DNA of 64,000 nt from the NCBI RefSeq assembly GCF_014645735.1, contig NZ_BMMH01000004.1, forward strand, positions 395,405 through 459,404, given 5' to 3'. The notes under the pieces were generated by a model. The model was given only the letters and a program-made list of their open reading frames with translations. It had not been told where the DNA came from and ran no database searches. Shown piece by piece: positions 60,481 through 64,000 of this stretch. The position numbers were made by a program, and so were the translations under genes. The stretch comes from Nocardia jinanensis (GTDB taxonomy: Bacteria; Actinomycetota; Actinomycetes; Mycobacteriales; Mycobacteriaceae). Numbering within the stretch: the stretch's first letter is position 1; the number at the start of each line of letters is the position of its first letter.

Positions 60481-62190
60481 TTATGCGGTCCTGGCCTCGG
60501 TATGTTGATCGCGTAGCACTCGTCGGCGAATCTTGCCGGTCTGCGTTTTCGGCAGGTCCGCGACGACTTCCACAGTCCTAGGTCGTTTGTAGGGCGCGAG
60601 TCGATCACGGGTGAACGAGATCAGGTCATCGGGCCTGGCGCTGTGCCCGTCCTTCAGGGAGACGTAGGCGGCCACGGACTCACCTTGATACTCGTCAGGA
60701 ATCCCTACGACTGCCGCTTCGAGCACAGCCGGATGCTCGTAGAGGACATCCTCGACCTCGCGCGGCCACACTTTGTACCCGGAGACGTTGATCTGGTCTT
60801 TGATCCGATCGACCAGATACACCCACCCCTGCTCGTCCACGATCGCGCTGTCGCCGGTTCGGAGGCGGCCTTCGGGCAGGGCGGCCTCGGATTCTTCTGG
60901 TTTGCGCCAGTATCCACGGATAACCTGTGGGCCGGTGACGACGAGTTCACCTTGGTTGCCGGGTGGGAGGGGGTGGCCTTCGGGGTCGACCACCTCGACG
61001 TTCACCCCCGGGAGCGGTAGTCCGATGGACAGGGTGCCGCTGTTCGGGTCGACCGGTGCGCTCGTTCCTGGCGGTACCGCGGTGACTGCCGACGAGGTTT
61101 CGGTCATGCCGTAGGCGTTGTGGATGTAGTGCCCGAACCGTTCGCGGAATCGGGCGACCGTGCTCGGCGGGACCGGTGCGCCCCCGCTGAACAGCGTCTT
61201 GATGGTGGAGAAGTGTTCGGCGGTGGCGTATTCGGAGTTCATCATCGCGTTGAAGGCGGTGATGGAACCGATTGTGTAGGTGACGCCATGTTCGCGGAGT
61301 GCGCTTACGGCGACATCAGTGTTGAATCGTCCGGTGAACACCAGCGATGTCCGTTCGGTTAGCGCGAGTGCGCCGATGACGACGGCTCCGGTTATGTGGA
61401 ACAGCGGGGCCAGTGCGAAGACGACGTCGCCGGGCATGATGCCTGCGAGCTCGGCGAAACTGCTGGTTACCGCGCGGACATTGGCGTGCGAGTTCATCGC
61501 GCCCTTGGGTGGGCCGGTGGTGCCGGAGGTGTAGGCGAGGAATGCCAGGTCCTCGCCGCGCACCTGAACCTGCGGCGGTGGCTGCCCGATGTACCTGTGG
61601 GCCAAGCAGAGGAGGTCGGAATCGCGGGGAATCGACTTCGTCGCACCGACTTCGATCACCCGGGGGTCGTGGCGCGACTGCAGTTCCGACTCGGAAGTTC
61701 CCAGCACCCACCGGACCTCGGTGCCCTCGATGTCCTCCTGGACCTGCCGCACATCGCGGTCGGTGGTGATGATCCCGATCGGTTCGGCGTCGCTGACGAG
61801 TTCGCGGAGTTCCCGCCCGCGATACATCGGATTGAGCAGCAGCGCGACGGCACCGAGTTTCCACAGCGCGAGCAGGACCAGCGCGTATTGCGGAATGTTC
61901 TGTAGGTGGATACCCACCCGCTCTCCGTGACCCACGCCGCGCTCGGCCAGCGCGACAGCGAGTGCGTTGGCGAGATCGTCGGTCTGGCGCACGGAGAGCG
62001 TCGTGTCGAAGTACACGATGGCCGGGGCGTCGGCGTCGCGCTGCACCCGGTCGTTCCATGCCTCCACGAGTGTGTCGAAACGTGGACGGTGTTCGGGAGC
62101 CACCAGCTGCGCGGACCCCCCGCCCGCCGCACCCTCATCAAATGCGGCGGGCGGAGCTGTCCGGGCCGACCTGGTGTCGCCGGCGCTCAT
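60481..62190 (-). CDS. AMP-forming acyl-CoA ligase (long-chain/aryl type)
   Basis: The 569-aa protein has the ANL motifs AYTSGTTGPPKGAM, YGMTETSS, RLRTGDSAIVDEQGW, KVWPREVEDVLYEHP and the catalytic Lys in PKTQTGKIRRR. It activates a carboxylic acid as an adenylate and transfers it to CoA. The ATG at 62190 overlaps the transporter stop (ATGA), so import and activation of the same acid is likely. A decayed partial copy lies at 38690-38935. Confidence 0.92.
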   Translation of the reverse strand: MSAGDTRSARTAPPAAFDEGAAGGGSAQLVAPEHRPRFDTLVEAWNDRVQRDADAPAIVYFDTTLSVRQTDDLANALAVALAERGVGHGERVGIHLQNIPQYALVLLALWKLGAVALLLNPMYRGRELRELVSDAEPIGIITTDRDVRQVQEDIEGTEVRWVLGTSESELQSRHDPRVIEVGATKSIPRDSDLLCLAHRYIGQPPPQVQVRGEDLAFLAYTSGTTGPPKGAMNSHANVRAVTSSFAELAGIMPGDVVFALAPLFHITGAVVIGALALTERTSLVFTGRFNTDVAVSALREHGVTYTIGSITAFNAMMNSEYATAEHFSTIKTLFSGGAPVPPSTVARFRERFGHYIHNAYGMTETSSAVTAVPPGTSAPVDPNSGTLSIGLPLPGVNVEVVDPEGHPLPPGNQGELVVTGPQVIRGYWRKPEESEAALPEGRLRTGDSAIVDEQGWVYLVDRIKDQINVSGYKVWPREVEDVLYEHPAVLEAAVVGIPDEYQGESVAAYVSLKDGHSARPDDLISFTRDRLAPYKRPRTVEVVADLPKTQTGKIRRRVLRDQHTEARTA

Positions 62191-63536
62191 GCCGGGAGTT
62201 CCTTCCGCCCCGTCTCGCGGATCGTCGCGACGGTGAGCAGCCCGATGGCGCAGACGCCCATCACCCAGTAGGCGGGTGACATCGCACTGCCCGTTGATTC
62301 GACCAGTTGGGCGGCGACATACGGTGCCGTTCCGCCGGCCGCGATGGTGCCGATATTGAAGCCGAGGGAGACCCCGGTGTAGCGGACCGTGCGGGGGAAC
62401 AGTTCGGTGAACAGCGGGAACGCCGGAACCTGCACCACACCGTTGAGGACCATGTAGACGAAGTAGACGAGGCCGATCACGACAATGCTGCTCGTCGCAC
62501 CCATGATCAGGAACGCCGGGAGGGCGATCACGACGTAGGCGAGGTAGCCGAAGATGAGGACTGGTTTCCGGCCGTACCTGTCGGTGAGCATGCCGCTGAT
62601 CGGGAAGGTGGCGCAGGCCAGGGCGATGGCGATGGCTGATGTCCAGTACACGGCGTCTTTGGAGAAGCCGAGGTTCTTGATCAGGTAGACGCTGAAGTAG
62701 GTCAATCCGATATAGCCGGAGCCGTTCATCGCGATGGCGACACCGACGACGCGGAGTACCGACCACGGGTTCTTCGTGACGACGTCCTTGAGCGGGCTCT
62801 TGGCGACCTGCTCCTTCTCGGCCATCTCCTCGAATTCGGGGGTGTCTTCGAGCTTCAACCGGACGCGGAGGCAGACGTAGGCGAGGGGGAGGGCGAGCAG
62901 GAACGGGATGCGCCAGCCCCACGACTCCATCTGTTCGTCGGTGGTGACGAGGGCGACCAGGCCGACGACGGCGGCGGCGACGGCGAAGCCGAGGGTGGAG
63001 CCGACCGGGGTGAAGGAGCCGAAGAAGCCGCGTCGCCCGGGTGGGGCCGATTCGGCGATGTAGGTCGCCGCGCCGCCTACTTCGCCGCCGGCGGAGAAGC
63101 CCTGGGCGAGTCGGACGAGTACTAGAAGGACGGGGGCGAGTACGCCGACGGACGAATGGGTGGGGAGTAACCCGAGGATGCCGCAGGCTATGCCCATCGC
63201 GACGACTGTGGCCACGAGGGCGTGGCGGCGGCCGCGGCGGTCGCCGAGGCGGCCGAAGAAGATGCCGCCGAGGGGGCGGGCGACGTAGGCGACGCCGAAC
63301 ACGGCGAGGGTCGACAGGATCGACACCCCGGGATTGTCGGACGGGAAGAACAGGGGGGCGATGGTGACGGCGAGGAAGCCGTAGACCGCGAAGTCGTAGT
63401 ACTCGATGAGGGTGCCGACGCCGCCGGCGATGGCGGCGCGGCGGGCCACTGAGTTGGACTTCTTCGGGGCGGTCACCTGATGCCGGCCGGTGGGCTGTCT
63501 GTCAGGGTTCTCGACGCGATGATCGACATTGGTCAT
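62187..63536 (-). CDS. MFS transporter, MHS family
   Basis: The 449-aa membrane protein has the MHS signature (GGVGTLIEYYDFAVYGFLAVT), motif A GRLGDRRGRRHAL, SAGGEVGGAATYIAESAP in helix 5, SWGWRIPFLLAL and the second motif A TDRYGRKPVL. It probably imports an organic acid by proton symport. ATG 63536 overlaps the LeuD-like stop (ATGA). Confidence 0.92.
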   Translation of the reverse strand: MTNVDHRVENPDRQPTGRHQVTAPKKSNSVARRAAIAGGVGTLIEYYDFAVYGFLAVTIAPLFFPSDNPGVSILSTLAVFGVAYVARPLGGIFFGRLGDRRGRRHALVATVVAMGIACGILGLLPTHSSVGVLAPVLLVLVRLAQGFSAGGEVGGAATYIAESAPPGRRGFFGSFTPVGSTLGFAVAAAVVGLVALVTTDEQMESWGWRIPFLLALPLAYVCLRVRLKLEDTPEFEEMAEKEQVAKSPLKDVVTKNPWSVLRVVGVAIAMNGSGYIGLTYFSVYLIKNLGFSKDAVYWTSAIAIALACATFPISGMLTDRYGRKPVLIFGYLAYVVIALPAFLIMGATSSIVVIGLVYFVYMVLNGVVQVPAFPLFTELFPRTVRYTGVSLGFNIGTIAAGGTAPYVAAQLVESTGSAMSPAYWVMGVCAIGLLTVATIRETGRKELPA

Positions 63537-64000
63537 TGCGGTTGTCCTTGGCGTGTGTGCTCGGCGAGCAGGAGTTCATACGAGCCACCGGCTTCGATGA
63601 CCTGAACGGTCCGCGGATTCGGTGGGGTTCCGACCAGGTCGGTTCCCTCGGGCCGGCGCAGGGTCGCGGCGCGCCAGTCGAGGACCACGGGATCGTCCAC
63701 TGTCACAGCGGTCGATACGCCGGGGATCGTGATCAACGGCATGCCGTTGAAGGTCTCGCCGCGCCAGAAGCCGGGCGAGAAGGATTCCGCGACGATGGCC
63801 GAGATCCCCGCATTGCGGAGGGCGACCATGGGCGGATAGTGCGGGTGACCGTAGCCGAAGTTACGGCCGCCGACGATGATATCGCCGGGGCGGACGCGGT
63901 CGGCGAAGGTGGGGTCGTAGGCCTGCATGCACACCGAGCGCAGGTGGTCGGGGTCGTAGGACTTGATATTGGAGACGCCGACGACGAGGTCGATATCGAA
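63533..64000 (-). CDS. 3-isopropylmalate dehydratase small subunit (LeuD)-family protein, partial
   Basis: The frame is open to the right edge (FDIDLVVGVSNIKSYDPDHLRS...). It has the aconitase swivel-domain core DIIVGGRNFGYGHPHYPPMVALRNAGISAIVAESF (GGRNFG.G as the substrate loop), characteristic of LeuD and related small subunits. With a large subunit presumably upstream it would isomerise or hydrate a hydroxy-diacid. It heads a coupled operon with the transporter and CoA ligase, so a catabolic rather than leucine-synthetic dehydratase is likely. Confidence 0.85.
   Translation of the reverse strand, partial: FDIDLVVGVSNIKSYDPDHLRSVCMQAYDPTFADRVRPGDIIVGGRNFGYGHPHYPPMVALRNAGISAIVAESFSPGFWRGETFNGMPLITIPGVSTAVTVDDPVVLDWRAATLRRPEGTDLVGTPPNPRTVQVIEAGGSYELLLAEHTRQGQPQ

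Noticed and set aside
62191..62922. 244-codon N-terminal extension of the acyl-CoA ligase
   Set aside because: It is a shadow of the MFS transporter gene; the ATG at 62190 fits the ligase start and the ATGA overlap.
1..64000. CRISPR arrays, rRNA genes, riboswitches
   Set aside because: No regularly spaced repeats, rRNA-like stretches or known riboswitch cores were seen on either strand.

Overview
The window is high-GC actinobacterial DNA, most like Nocardia or a close relative (inference). Pointers are a single-module NRPS, many IclR and TetR regulators, AAC(3), DUF1707 and DUF2461 proteins, XRE regulators with TPR-like domains, frequent GTG starts and 4-nt ATGA/GTGA gene overlaps. Two stretches (about 37.75-38.6 kb and 46.4-47.7 kb) are visibly more AT-rich and look imported.

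Layout. (1) 0.2-5.8 kb: a minus-strand operon, IclR regulator, then DapA-like aldolase/lyase, GlcG-like protein, MFS transporter, flavin monooxygenase and crotonase-fold enzyme. (2) 6.1-7.95 kb: VOC protein and SDR, divergent from a TetR regulator with a clear operator between. (3) 8.0-19.3 kb: a sugar-acid-type catabolic region with alpha-ketoglutaric-semialdehyde-type ALDH, SnoaL-like protein, RraA-like protein, FAH-family enzyme, MHS transporter, D-2-hydroxyacid dehydrogenase, enolase-superfamily dehydratase, HpcH/HpaI aldolase and two IclR regulators. A shared 15-bp palindrome recurs in its intergenic regions. (4) 19.4-26.2 kb: ArgJ paralogue, flavin monooxygenase remnant, DUF6875-like protein and a C-A-T-TE NRPS. 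(5) 26.3-36.9 kb: housekeeping and accessory genes (DUF1707, TetR with twin operators, SRPBCC, ABM monooxygenase, DUF2268 protease, broken AAA ATPase, AAC(3), ArfB, carboxylesterase, MBL hydrolase beside a frameshifted MmyB-type regulator, CPBP protease). (6) 36.9-40.0 kb: a gene graveyard holding decayed fragments of three genes that are intact elsewhere in the window, a GNAT piece, an IS3 remnant and an AT-rich methyltransferase gene. (7) 40.7-53.9 kb: DUF2461, small hypotheticals, a macro-domain/SLOG/NUDIX trio, an ArgS C-terminal fragment, an AT-rich HEPN-like gene, a broken XRE/TPR regulator, and a very tight five-gene operon (two small unknown proteins, a 27-aa membrane peptide, a methyltransferase, a CYTH protein) divergent from an intact XRE/TPR regulator, with a HAD phosphatase beside it. 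(8) 54.5-60 kb: membrane protein, tRNA 3'-end fragment, DUF3885-like gene, frameshifted IS630 and a 651-aa HEPN-motif protein. (9) 60.4-64 kb: LeuD-like subunit, MHS transporter and acyl-CoA ligase, one overlapping operon that runs off the right edge.

The best candidates for something undescribed are the five-gene methyltransferase/CYTH operon with its decayed second copy at 37 kb, and the two unrelated HEPN-like single genes lying beside mobile or alien DNA.
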